Source: Chelonobacter sp006228105 (GTDB taxonomy: Bacteria; Pseudomonadota; Gammaproteobacteria; Enterobacterales; Pasteurellaceae). From it: a DNA stretch of 12,085 nt. Made by a program: the position numbers and the translations under genes. Every line of letters starts with the position of its first letter. Within the stretch, counting starts at the first letter, position 1. The stretch is from NCBI RefSeq assembly GCF_006228105.1, contig NZ_VDHH01000188.1. The stretch is one strand, 5' to 3'. The notes under the pieces are model-generated. The model was not told where the DNA came from, did not search any database, and saw only the letters and a list, made by a program, of their open reading frames with translations. Positions 1-6,296 of this stretch are shown here, one piece after another.

Positions 1-1
1 G

Positions 2-19
2 CTTCATTTTAAAATGAAG
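2..19. repeat. Perfect 18-bp palindrome
   Basis: CTTCATTTTAAAATGAAG is perfectly self-complementary. It could be the terminator stem of a gene lying off the left edge or a protein-binding site. There is no adjacent T-run long enough to decide. Confidence 0.5.
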
Positions 20-50
20 TAATTTGGGTTGATTAATTTTCATTGTAATA

Positions 51-139
51 CCTAAGATTATACAAAATGCTTAGGCTATGAATGAGTTAGCAATACCGAC
101 AGATAATCTTGCCGATTTGAAATCCCACTTCATAGCCTA
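51..139. repeat. Overlapping inverted repeats with a shared arm
   Basis: CCTAAG (51-56) is complementary to CTTAGG (70-75). TAGGCTATGAA (72-82) is complementary to TTCATAGCCTA (129-139), an 11-bp perfect match across 46 bp. The two pairings share bases 72-75, so an RNA from this region could form only one at a time. The sequence shows the repeats directly; a regulatory role is inference. Confidence 0.5.
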
Positions 140-180
140 TGCTTGCTAGTTTTAATATATTGTTTAATAGTCTCATTAAT

Positions 181-199
181 GATAACTATTAGCATTATC
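181..199. promoter_or_regulatory. Fur-box-like operator
   Basis: Bases 181-199 match the classical 19-bp Fur consensus GATAATGATAATCATTATC at 15 of 19 positions. An outer inverted repeat ATGATAA (179-185) / TTATCAT (195-201) frames it. Fur is the ferrous-iron-dependent repressor of iron uptake genes in gamma-proteobacteria. The site is about 340 bp upstream of the predicted ABC operon promoter, too far for simple repression of it. It more likely serves a leftward gene outside the window or an unrecognised rightward transcript. A weak rightward promoter, TTAATA (164-169) and TATTAG (187-192) with a 17-bp spacer, would overlap it. Confidence 0.55.
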
Positions 200-254
200 A
201 TAAATGAAGGCAAGGCTATTAACCAAATGATTTTGTTATTTATTTAAAAACAGA

Positions 255-278
255 CACAAATTTGTGAAGCGGATCAAA
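255..278. promoter_or_regulatory. CACAAATTTGTG palindrome overlapping a CRP-like site
   Basis: A perfect 12-bp palindrome occupies 255-266. Its right half begins a CRP-like motif: TGTGA (263-267), six bases, then TCAAA (274-278), which matches the TGTGA-N6-TCACA consensus fully in the left half and 3/5 in the right. No promoter is clearly placed relative to it, so binding by CRP is speculative. Confidence 0.25.
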
Positions 279-424
279 TAAAATAAATAAAATTACAAAA
301 ATTCACTCCAAATTTATACGAAACTTTTTACTCATATAAAACAATATGTTAGATTAAAAATATTCTCTTTCCATTCTTTACATTTATTTAACAAAAAAAC
401 ATACTTTTGTCTTACGCATCCAGA

Positions 425-457
425 TTTCAGCCGTCTGAAAGGCGGTTTTGTTCGGCT
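425..457 (+). promoter_or_regulatory. Mutually exclusive hairpins, attenuator- or terminator-like
   Basis: Three pairings compete here: TTTCAG (425-430) with CTGAAA (435-440) around a CCGT loop; CCGTC (431-435) with GGCGG (441-445), including one G-U pair and followed by TTTT at 446-449; and AGCCG (429-433) with CGGCT (453-457). The middle form resembles a weak intrinsic terminator and the others would disrupt it. It lies upstream of the best promoter, so it matters only for transcripts arriving from further left. Confidence 0.35.
430..439 (+). repeat. Neisseria-type DNA uptake sequence core (DUS)
   Basis: GCCGTCTGAA is an exact copy of the 10-base core of the Neisseria DNA uptake sequence. 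The two preceding bases are CA, not the AT of the preferred 12-mer. One exact 10-mer on either strand of a 12-kb window has a chance expectation of about 0.02. All other uptake signals in the window are of Haemophilus type. Confidence 0.5.
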
Positions 458-523
458 ATCTCCAGCCAGTTGTGACTTAGTTCTCACTTTCTAAAAAACA
501 TCTTACTTTTATTGGGATTCTTA

Positions 524-552
524 TTGACCCTAGTCGAGGGGAGAATTATGAT
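524..552 (+). promoter_or_regulatory. Sigma-70 promoter for the ABC importer operon
   Basis: A -35 box TTGACC (524-529, 5/6) and a -10 box TATGAT (547-552, 5/6) are separated by exactly 17 bp. Transcription would begin near 559, giving a leader of about 205 nt before the binding-protein gene at 765. This is the best rightward promoter seen upstream of the operon. Confidence 0.6.
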
Positions 553-556
553 AGCT

Positions 557-598
557 ACACTTCATGATATTTTTGTCATGGATAAAAACACTTCATGA
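557..598 (+). repeat. Spaced direct repeat ACACTTCATGA at the predicted start point
   Basis: The 11-mer ACACTTCATGA occurs at 557-567 and again at 588-598, a period of 31 bp or about three helical turns. Each copy includes the palindrome TCATGA. The first copy sits on the predicted transcription start. The spacing fits two operator half-sites on one DNA face, but no regulator is identified. Confidence 0.5.
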
Positions 599-688
599 AT
601 TTTATATTTTGTGGAGTTTATGAATTCACATTTCTCGTCTTGTATTCCATAAATGGTGAGGCAGTTGCAGGTCAGAGATGAGCTTAAC

Positions 689-712
689 GTTTATTACAAC
701 TTATCAATAAAC
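689..712 (+). promoter_or_regulatory. Leader hairpin
   Basis: GTTTATT (689-695) can pair with AATAAAC (706-712) around a 10-base loop in the 5' leader of the ABC operon, about 40 bases before the ribosome binding site. The stem is A/U-rich and weak, so any function is doubtful. Confidence 0.25.
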
Positions 713-764
713 CGATAGAAATATTAAACAGACACTAAGCAAAAACAAAACAGGAGCGTTGCAT

Positions 765-2348
765 ATGACTACATCACATAACGAATCACGCCGTCATTTT
801 ATGAAACTTATGGGCGGTGTTGGTGCCGGACTGGCATTCTCAGGAACGTTAGGAACTTTCACCAATCCAGCTTTTGCTAAAGCTGCGGTCTCAGGCAGCA
901 TCGAAGCCGGGATTGCTTATCCACTATCAACCGGTTTCGACCCGTTAACTTCCAGTGGTGCATCTTCTTATGCGGCTAACCTGCATATTTTTGAAGGCTT
1001 AGTGGATCTACACCCAGCCACTCGCAAGCCTTATTTGGCATTAGCAGGGGCTGAGCCGGCACAAGTTGACGACACTACTTGGCACATCACCTTACGTGAC
1101 GGTGCAACGTTCCACGATGGCAAACCGGTTACTACCGAAGACGTGGTTTACTCCTTTGAGCGTGTCTTGAACCCTGACAACAAATCATTGTTTGCTCAAT
1201 TTATTCCTTACATCGACAAAGTGATCGCACTTGATGCCAAAACAGTTGAATTTAAACTGAAATATCCGTTTGCGTTGTTTAAAGATCGTTTGACTATCGT
1301 TAAAATCGTGCCAAAACATGTAATCGAAGCCGTTGGTGCCGCTAAATTCGACGCTGAGCCAGTTGGTTCCGGTCCGTTCAAATTTGTTTCTGCAGTGAAA
1401 GATGATCGTATCGTATTTGCGGCTCACGACAGCTATAATGGTATCTATCCGGCACAAGTCAAAGACATGACGTGGTTCTTACTGTCTGATGACTCTGCCC
1501 GTGTTACCGCACAAGAGTCTGGCCGTACCCAAGCGATGGAAAGTGTGCCATATCTAGATGTCACTCGCTTACAAAAACGTCAAACGGTTGAATCTGTGCA
1601 ATCTTTCGGTTTACTGTTCCTGATGTTCAACTGCGAAAAAGCACCGTTTGATAATCCAAAAGTGCGTCAAGCGTTACACTACGGTTTAGACACCCAAGCC
1701 CTAATCAATACCGCACTGATGGGTAACGCAGAGCCTGCGACCTCATTCTTGCAAACCACTCACGCCGATTATGTGAAAGCTTCAACCCAGTATGACTATG
1801 ACGTGAAAAAAGCAGAAGCATTATTGAAAGAAGCCGGTGTAGCCAACTTGTCATTCAAACTATTGGCAACCGACCACTCTTGGGTGAAAGACTGTGCGCC
1901 GTTAATTTTGGAATCTTGGAATAAAATTCCGGGCGTGAAAGTCACCTTAGAGCATCTGCAATCCGGTGCATTATATGGTCAAGCTATCCCATCCGGTGAT
2001 TTTGGTGTGGTGATTGCCCCTGGAGACCCATCGGTATTCGGTAACGACGTTGACTTGTTAATGAGCTGGTGGTATCGCGGTGATGTTTGGGCGAAAAACC
2101 GCTATCGTTGGAGCAACACCCCGGAATATGCCAAAGTGCAAGTGCTGTTGGACGACGCTGTTAAAGCGAAAAGCAATGCTGAAGCGAAGAAAATTTGGGG
2201 CGAAGCCATCAATATCATCGCTGATCAAGTTCCGCTTTATCCATTGTTCCACCGCAAACTGCCTACCGCATGGGATGCGAAAAAACTCAGCGACTTCCAA
2301 CCATTACCAACAACCGGTTTGTCTTTCATCGGCACCGGTCGCAAATAA
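765..2348 (+). CDS. Tat-exported ABC transporter substrate-binding protein, family 5 (dipeptide/oligopeptide/nickel class)
   Basis: This 527-residue protein is the periplasmic binding component of the importer encoded downstream. The N-terminus has a twin-arginine signal: S8-R9-R10-H11-F12-M13-K14, a hydrophobic stretch, and a likely cleavage after AFA at residue 38. The mature part has the SBP_bac_5 signature near residues 116-132 (FHDGKP followed by TTEDVVYSFE) and the family motif GSGPFKF at 201-207. Length is normal for DppA/OppA/NikA-like proteins. The ATG at 765 is chosen because GGAG (753-756) lies 8 bases upstream; a TTG at 759 would leave only two bases. Tat export means the protein folds in the cytoplasm, which is less usual for this family. 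Dipeptide, oligopeptide, glutathione, nickel chelate or heme are all possible ligands. Confidence 0.93.
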   Translation: MTTSHNESRRHFMKLMGGVGAGLAFSGTLGTFTNPAFAKAAVSGSIEAGIAYPLSTGFDPLTSSGASSYAANLHIFEGLVDLHPATRKPYLALAGAEPAQVDDTTWHITLRDGATFHDGKPVTTEDVVYSFERVLNPDNKSLFAQFIPYIDKVIALDAKTVEFKLKYPFALFKDRLTIVKIVPKHVIEAVGAAKFDAEPVGSGPFKFVSAVKDDRIVFAAHDSYNGIYPAQVKDMTWFLLSDDSARVTAQESGRTQAMESVPYLDVTRLQKRQTVESVQSFGLLFLMFNCEKAPFDNPKVRQALHYGLDTQALINTALMGNAEPATSFLQTTHADYVKASTQYDYDVKKAEALLKEAGVANLSFKLLATDHSWVKDCAPLILESWNKIPGVKVTLEHLQSGALYGQAIPSGDFGVVIAPGDPSVFGNDVDLLMSWWYRGDVWAKNRYRWSNTPEYAKVQVLLDDAVKAKSNAEAKKIWGEAINIIADQVPLYPLFHRKLPTAWDAKKLSDFQPLPTTGLSFIGTGRK

Positions 2349-2360
2349 CAAAAGCCATTC

Positions 2361-2390
2361 CGCAGGTATCGCAAGATACCTGCGTTTCTT
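2361..2390 (+). terminator. Intra-operon GNRA hairpin (partial terminator or mRNA stabiliser)
   Basis: CGCAGGTATC (2361-2370) and GATACCTGCG (2375-2384) form a perfect 10-bp stem closed by a GCAA tetraloop, followed by TTTCTT. The stem is very stable but the T-run is short and interrupted. Placed 12 bases after the binding-protein stop codon and before the permease gene, it probably reduces read-through or protects the 3' end of the upstream mRNA. Either effect would favour binding protein over membrane components. Confidence 0.65.
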
Positions 2391-2419
2391 AACTCATTGC
2401 TTTATTTGGAGATAACCAT

Positions 2420-3373
2420 ATGGAAATTGTGTTGCGTTTGCTGTTGCGGCGCTTGCTTGCCCTACCGGTGATGATGTTCGGGGTGACGGCATTAGTGTTC
2501 GTTATTCTGCAACTCAGTCCCGGTGACCCGGCAATTATTGCACTAGGAGACAGCGCCAGCGAAGCTGCCAAAGCCTTATACCGGGAAACACACGGTTTAA
2601 ATGACCCTATTTTGGTTCAATACGGACGTTATATCGTCAACTTATTTCATTTTGATTTCGGTGTCACCATGCCACCGGAACAACCAATCAGTGCGCTGAT
2701 TGCCAAAGCCTTTCCATTAACCCTGCAATTGACTTTTATCGGTGTTTTTTTTGCTGCAATTGTTTCTTTTAGTTTAGGCGTATTAGCTGCACTTTATCGC
2801 GATCGCTGGGTTGATCAAGTTATTCGTTTACTCTCTGTTGCCGCTGTTGCCACTCCGTCATTTTGGTTAGGGATCTTATTGATTCAATGGTTGTCACTAG
2901 ACCATGACATTTTCCCGTCTGGCGGATTTGTTCCTTTCAGTGAAAGCCCGAAAGACTACATTCTTTCGATGACATTGCCCTCTTTGGCACTTGCCGTACC
3001 AGTTTGTGCCTCGTTAATCCGAGTAGTGCGCACCACCATGGTGGAAGAGATGGATAAAGACTATGTCCGTACTGCCATTGGTAACGGCGTGCCTTACTCC
3101 ACAGTGATTCGCTATAATGTATTGCGTAATGCCCTGATCACGCCAGTGACGGTGTTAGGGCTACGTGTCGGTTACTTGTTGGGTGGTGCCGTGGTTATCG
3201 AACAAATTTTCGATTTACCGGGAATGGGGAAATTGATTTTCAACGGTATTGTGAATCATGATCTGCATTTAGTACAAGGGGTTGTATTAACGATTGCATT
3301 CACCTTTATTTTGGTCAATATCATCGTTGATATATTGTATTTATTGATTAATCCAAGAATCCGGAGTTTATGA
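2420..3373 (+). CDS. ABC transporter permease, DppB/OppB/NikB type
   Basis: This is the first inner-membrane permease of the importer, 317 residues, a normal length for the DppB family. The first membrane helix lies at about 12-32, followed by the family's periplasmic segment and the BPD_transp_1 domain with five further helices from about 100. The cytoplasmic EAA-type coupling loop spans about 209-241 and docks on an ATPase. The typical closing motif EQIFDLPGMG is at 261-270 (E261). GGAG (2408-2411) lies 8 bases before the ATG. Its TGA stop overlaps the start of the next gene (ATGATG at 3370-3375), so the two are probably translationally coupled. DppB could pair with the DppC-like half of the next protein to form the channel. 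Confidence 0.93.
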   Translation: MEIVLRLLLRRLLALPVMMFGVTALVFVILQLSPGDPAIIALGDSASEAAKALYRETHGLNDPILVQYGRYIVNLFHFDFGVTMPPEQPISALIAKAFPLTLQLTFIGVFFAAIVSFSLGVLAALYRDRWVDQVIRLLSVAAVATPSFWLGILLIQWLSLDHDIFPSGGFVPFSESPKDYILSMTLPSLALAVPVCASLIRVVRTTMVEEMDKDYVRTAIGNGVPYSTVIRYNVLRNALITPVTVLGLRVGYLLGGAVVIEQIFDLPGMGKLIFNGIVNHDLHLVQGVVLTIAFTFILVNIIVDILYLLINPRIRSL

Positions 3374-5364
3374 TGCTACGTCAAGGTTTAAGTAAACGTT
3401 TAGCTAGCGGTGGCGCCCGCTTTCAAGCACTGCCGTTTAGCGCAAAACTCTCGCTCTCCTTTATTTTTCTGATTGCACTGGTGGCTATTTTTGCACCATG
3501 GGTAGCAACCCATGATCCGCTCGCTAGCGGCATTCCAGCACAAGCCCCAAGCTTAAATAACTGGTTCGGCACCGATCGCTTAGGTCGCGACGTGTTTTCA
3601 CGCATGGTGTACGGTTCGCAAACCTCACTGATTATCGGTTTGGGTTCAGTCGGTTTAGCCATTCTTTTCGGTGCAATTTTAGGCTCCACTGCCGCCACCG
3701 CCAGCCGTTGGGGCAATGAAACCATCATGCGCTTGATGGATATCATGATGTCCTTCCCGGCAATCGCGTTAGCGGCGGTCTTATTGGTAACATTCGGCAA
3801 CTCCTTGCCGATGATTATTCTGGCAATTGCAGTGGTTTATACCCCACAACTTGCCCGTGTCGTGCGTGCCAACGTGGTTTCCCAATGGGAAGAAGACTAC
3901 ATTCGTGCCGAGCGGGTGTTGGGTGCCAGCCGTCCTTATATTTTAATTAAGCACGTGGTTCGTAACACTGCGGCACCGGTGTTGGTGTTTGCAACCGTAA
4001 TGGTGGCTGATGCCATCGTGTTCGAAGCATCACTCTCCTTCTTAGGAGCCGGGGTGCAAGCGCCTGCGCCATCTTGGGGGAATGTTATCGCCTATGGTCG
4101 TAATTTAGTCTTAAACGGCGGTTGGTGGGCAACGACTTTTGCCGGTTTAACCATTTTGTTAACTGTGTTGGCATTAAACATTCTGGCAGAAGGTTTAACC
4201 GATGCGTTGGTCAATCCAAAACTGCGCAAAACCACCCGCACCGACAGCGGCGAAGAAAAACCAGCCACCATTTTGAGCACCGATGTGCAAGAAGCGATGG
4301 CAGAGGGCTTAGCACTGAAACGCTACCTATTTAACTTACACAACAAAGAGATCACCCGAACTGATCGTATGCAGTTAGATCCAACTGCCAAACCGATTTT
4401 ACAGGTGAAAAATCTCTCTATCCGCTTCCCGAGTCGTTATGGTGAAACCCCGTTAGTGGATAACATCAGCTTCACCGTCAATGAAGGGGAAACCATGGGG
4501 CTGGTCGGTGAATCCGGCTGTGGCAAATCAATCACCGCTTTCTCGATTATGGGCTTGTTGCCACCATCGGCTAAAATCAGCGGCAACATCACATTCTGTG
4601 ATCGCAGTGGCAAAGAGCATGACCTGCTGACCTCGACGCAACTGAATCAATTGCGCGGCACTGAAATTGCGATGATCTATCAAGATGCGTTAAGCGCCTT
4701 GAATCCATCGATGCGAATCAAGGCACAAATGGCACAGATCATCAATCGTGGCAGCAAACACACCGCTGAAACCCTGTTGTCATGGGTAAAACTCGATCCG
4801 TCCAAAACGTTAAACCGCTATCCACATGAACTTTCAGGCGGGCAACGGCAACGGGTGTTGATTGCGATGGCGTTGGCAAGAGAGCCGAAACTGGTGATTG
4901 CCGACGAACCGACGACCGCACTTGATGTGACGGTACAAGCGGAAGTGATCAAACTGTTGAACGAATTGCGCGAAAAACTGGGCTTTGCGATGGTATTCGT
5001 CAGTCATGACCTTGCTTTAGTAGCACAAATGGCACACCACATCACGGTGATGTACGCCGGTCAAGTGGTTGAAAGCGCACCGACTTCGCCATTATTGGCA
5101 AATCCAATGCACGAATATACCCGTGGCTTGCTCGGATCGGTGCTTTCCACTGAAGAACGTGCCGAACGGTTATACCAAATTCCGGGCAGCGTGCCGTCGC
5201 CTTATGATTTTGCCAAAGGTGACCGCTTTGCAGGTCGCTCCTTGCGCCCAGATGCCAATCCGCAACAAAAACTGCCGTTGGTTCCGGCAGGCGATGTACC
5301 TAACCATTTATGGGCTTCGCACTTAGCAGAAAAACATCATACCACACAAGGGGAGAATGTATGA
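3373..5364 (+). CDS. Fused ABC permease (DppC-like) and ATPase (DppD-like)
   Basis: This 663-residue protein joins two components that are usually separate. Residues 1 to ~285 are a DppC-like permease: a first helix at ~27-45, the motif GTDRLGRDVFSR at ~66-77, an EAA loop around 173-198, and the end motif GLTDALVNP at ~274-282. A hydrophilic linker of about 55 residues follows. Residues ~340-663 are a DppD-like ATPase with Walker A GESGCGKS (~379-386), Q-loop Q437, signature LSGGQRQR (~487-494), Walker B with E512 in LVIADEPT, and H-loop H545. The reading frame is open throughout, so this is a true fusion. The C-terminal region aligned to the DppD/OppD peptide-binding tail lacks the cysteines that hold an iron-sulphur cluster in many relatives. 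The start at 3373 is preferred because GGAG (3363-3366) is 6 bases away; ATG 3370 would leave 3 and adds one Met. Permease-ATPase fusions of this class are known in other bacteria. Confidence 0.93.
   Translation: MLRQGLSKRLASGGARFQALPFSAKLSLSFIFLIALVAIFAPWVATHDPLASGIPAQAPSLNNWFGTDRLGRDVFSRMVYGSQTSLIIGLGSVGLAILFGAILGSTAATASRWGNETIMRLMDIMMSFPAIALAAVLLVTFGNSLPMIILAIAVVYTPQLARVVRANVVSQWEEDYIRAERVLGASRPYILIKHVVRNTAAPVLVFATVMVADAIVFEASLSFLGAGVQAPAPSWGNVIAYGRNLVLNGGWWATTFAGLTILLTVLALNILAEGLTDALVNPKLRKTTRTDSGEEKPATILSTDVQEAMAEGLALKRYLFNLHNKEITRTDRMQLDPTAKPILQVKNLSIRFPSRYGETPLVDNISFTVNEGETMGLVGESGCGKSITAFSIMGLLPPSAKISGNITFCDRSGKEHDLLTSTQLNQLRGTEIAMIYQDALSALNPSMRIKAQMAQIINRGSKHTAETLLSWVKLDPSKTLNRYPHELSGGQRQRVLIAMALAREPKLVIADEPTTALDVTVQAEVIKLLNELREKLGFAMVFVSHDLALVAQMAHHITVMYAGQVVESAPTSPLLANPMHEYTRGLLGSVLSTEERAERLYQIPGSVPSPYDFAKGDRFAGRSLRPDANPQQKLPLVPAGDVPNHLWASHLAEKHHTTQGENV
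4510..4531 (+). repeat. 22-bp direct repeat over Walker A, copy 1
   Basis: These 22 bases, encoding most of the Walker A motif of the DppD-like domain, are identical to 5529-5550 in the DppF-like gene. The two copies are about 1 kb apart in direct orientation. They probably reflect shared ancestry plus strong conservation, possibly gene conversion. Confidence 0.7.
4915..4923 (-). repeat. Haemophilus-type uptake signal sequence (USS)
   Basis: This is an exact ACCGCACTT, the minus-strand form of AAGTGCGGT, lying inside the ATPase domain just after Walker B. It is recognised during natural DNA uptake by Pasteurellaceae of the H. influenzae group. Confidence 0.85.
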
Positions 5365-6173
5365 GCAGCAGTATCAAAGTCATCAAACCACAACATATCA
5401 TCAACTTAAAAGATATCGTGGTGCAGTTCCCTTCGCGTGACGGTTCGCTATTCAGCCGCAACAAAGTCACCGCAGTCGGTGGTGTAGACTTCCACGTCAG
5501 TGCCGGTGAAACAGTTGGCATCGTCGGCGAATCCGGCTGTGGCAAATCAACACTTGCCAATGTGATGATTGGGCTGCAACCACCAACCTCCGGCGAAGTG
5601 AAATTCAACGGTCTGAAAATGCAATACGGCAGTGCCGCAGCACGCAAACAGTTTGGGCGACAAGTATCGGTGATTTTCCAAGACCCGGCAACCGCACTTA
5701 ATCCACGCATGAAGGTATTCGACATTCTACGTGATCCATTGGATATTCATAACGTGCTACAGCCGCACGAGCGGGAGAAACGGGTGTATGAACTGCTTTC
5801 TCGCGTCGGCTTGCCACGTTCTGCCGCCGCTGTGGAACCAACTCGTTTGTCCGGTGGGCAAAAACAACGGGTTGCCATCGCCAGAGCATTAGCGCTGAAT
5901 CCGTCCCTGATTGTGGCGGATGAGCCGACATCGGCACTGGATGTTTCAGTTCGAGCGCAGGTGTTGAATTTGCTGGCGGATTTGAAAAAAGAGTTGAATT
6001 TGGCAATGGTGTTTATCTCGCACGATATTCAAACGGTACGTCAAGTATCCGATCGAATTGTGGTGATGTTTGCTGGAAAAATCGTTGAAAGCGGTTCTTC
6101 CAACCAAATCTTTGAAAACCCACAACAGGATTACACCCGTCGCCTACTCGGCGCAGCTCCATCGTTATTATAA
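5361..6173 (+). CDS. ABC transporter ATPase, DppF/OppF type, short C-terminus
   Basis: This 270-residue protein is the second ATPase of the importer. It has Walker A GESGCGKST (56-64), Q-loop Q107, signature LSGGQKQR (163-170), Walker B and D-loop around DEPTSALD (187-194), and H-loop H221, so it should be catalytically competent. It ends soon after YTRRLLGA and lacks the ~50-residue C-terminal oligopeptide-transporter tail of typical DppF/OppF (about 320-335 residues). The ATG at 5361 overlaps the previous stop as ATGA, and an AGGGGAG ribosome binding site (5349-5355) precedes it; an in-frame ATG at 5310 lies inside the upstream gene and has no such site. It would form a heterodimer with the ATPase half of the fusion protein. 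An intrinsic terminator follows its stop codon. Confidence 0.93.
   Translation: MSSSIKVIKPQHIINLKDIVVQFPSRDGSLFSRNKVTAVGGVDFHVSAGETVGIVGESGCGKSTLANVMIGLQPPTSGEVKFNGLKMQYGSAAARKQFGRQVSVIFQDPATALNPRMKVFDILRDPLDIHNVLQPHEREKRVYELLSRVGLPRSAAAVEPTRLSGGQKQRVAIARALALNPSLIVADEPTSALDVSVRAQVLNLLADLKKELNLAMVFISHDIQTVRQVSDRIVVMFAGKIVESGSSNQIFENPQQDYTRRLLGAAPSLL
5529..5550 (+). repeat. 22-bp direct repeat over Walker A, copy 2
   Basis: Identical to 4510-4531 in the preceding ATPase domain; see that entry. Confidence 0.7.
5691..5699 (-). repeat. Haemophilus-type uptake signal sequence (USS)
   Basis: Exact ACCGCACTT inside the DppF-like gene, just after the Q-loop codons. Confidence 0.85.
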
Positions 6174-6206
6174 TCCCCTGACGGCAGGTATAGACCGCAC
6201 AAAAAT

Positions 6207-6236
6207 AAAGCTCTCTTCTCAACAAGAGAGCTTTTT
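6207..6236 (+). terminator. Intrinsic terminator of the ABC importer operon
   Basis: AAAGCTCTCTT (6207-6217) and AAGAGAGCTTT (6224-6234) form a perfect 11-bp stem with a 6-base loop. The right arm runs into TTTTT and further T-rich sequence. It lies 33 bases after the last ABC gene and separates that operon from the mrp operon. Confidence 0.88.
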
Positions 6237-6296
6237 GCTTTTTGCTATCGTAAAAAGAAAAAATACCTGTCTATCCTGTGCAAATTCCTGCAAAGG

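Larger units (their letters stand above)
1..523. other. AT-rich non-coding region upstream of the ABC operon promoter
   Basis: No open reading frame of credible length, with a ribosome binding site, exists here on either strand. The stretch is visibly richer in A and T than the genes to its right and carries no copy of the Haemophilus uptake signal. It holds several inverted repeats, a Fur-box-like site, a CRP-like site and a Neisseria-type uptake core, each listed separately. On the minus strand a perfect TATAAT lies at 57-62 and could be the -10 of a gene starting left of the window, but I see no good -35 at 16-18 bp from it. The region may be a divergent regulatory region or may hold a small RNA; neither is proven. 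Confidence 0.6.

Noticed and set aside
471..488. TGTGA...TCACT as a CRP site
   Set aside because: The half-sites are 8 bases apart; CRP sites require 6.
548..598. 16-codon ORF with a strong GAGGGGAG ribosome binding site
   Set aside because: Its ATG overlaps the -10 box of the predicted promoter, so the promoter's own transcript would not contain the start. The peptide shows no recognisable feature.
620..652. 10-codon ORF after GGAG in the operon leader
   Set aside because: The spacing of 3 bases is too tight, the peptide has no run of one amino acid that would suggest attenuation, and such short ORFs are expected by chance.
759..764. TTG at 759 as the start of the binding-protein gene
   Set aside because: Only two bases separate it from GGAG. 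The ATG at 765 has an 8-base spacing and gives a clean Tat signal.
3370..5364. Permease-ATPase fusion as an artefact of two genes
   Set aside because: The frame is open across the linker, the linker codons look normal, and no ribosome binding site plus start is needed between the domains.
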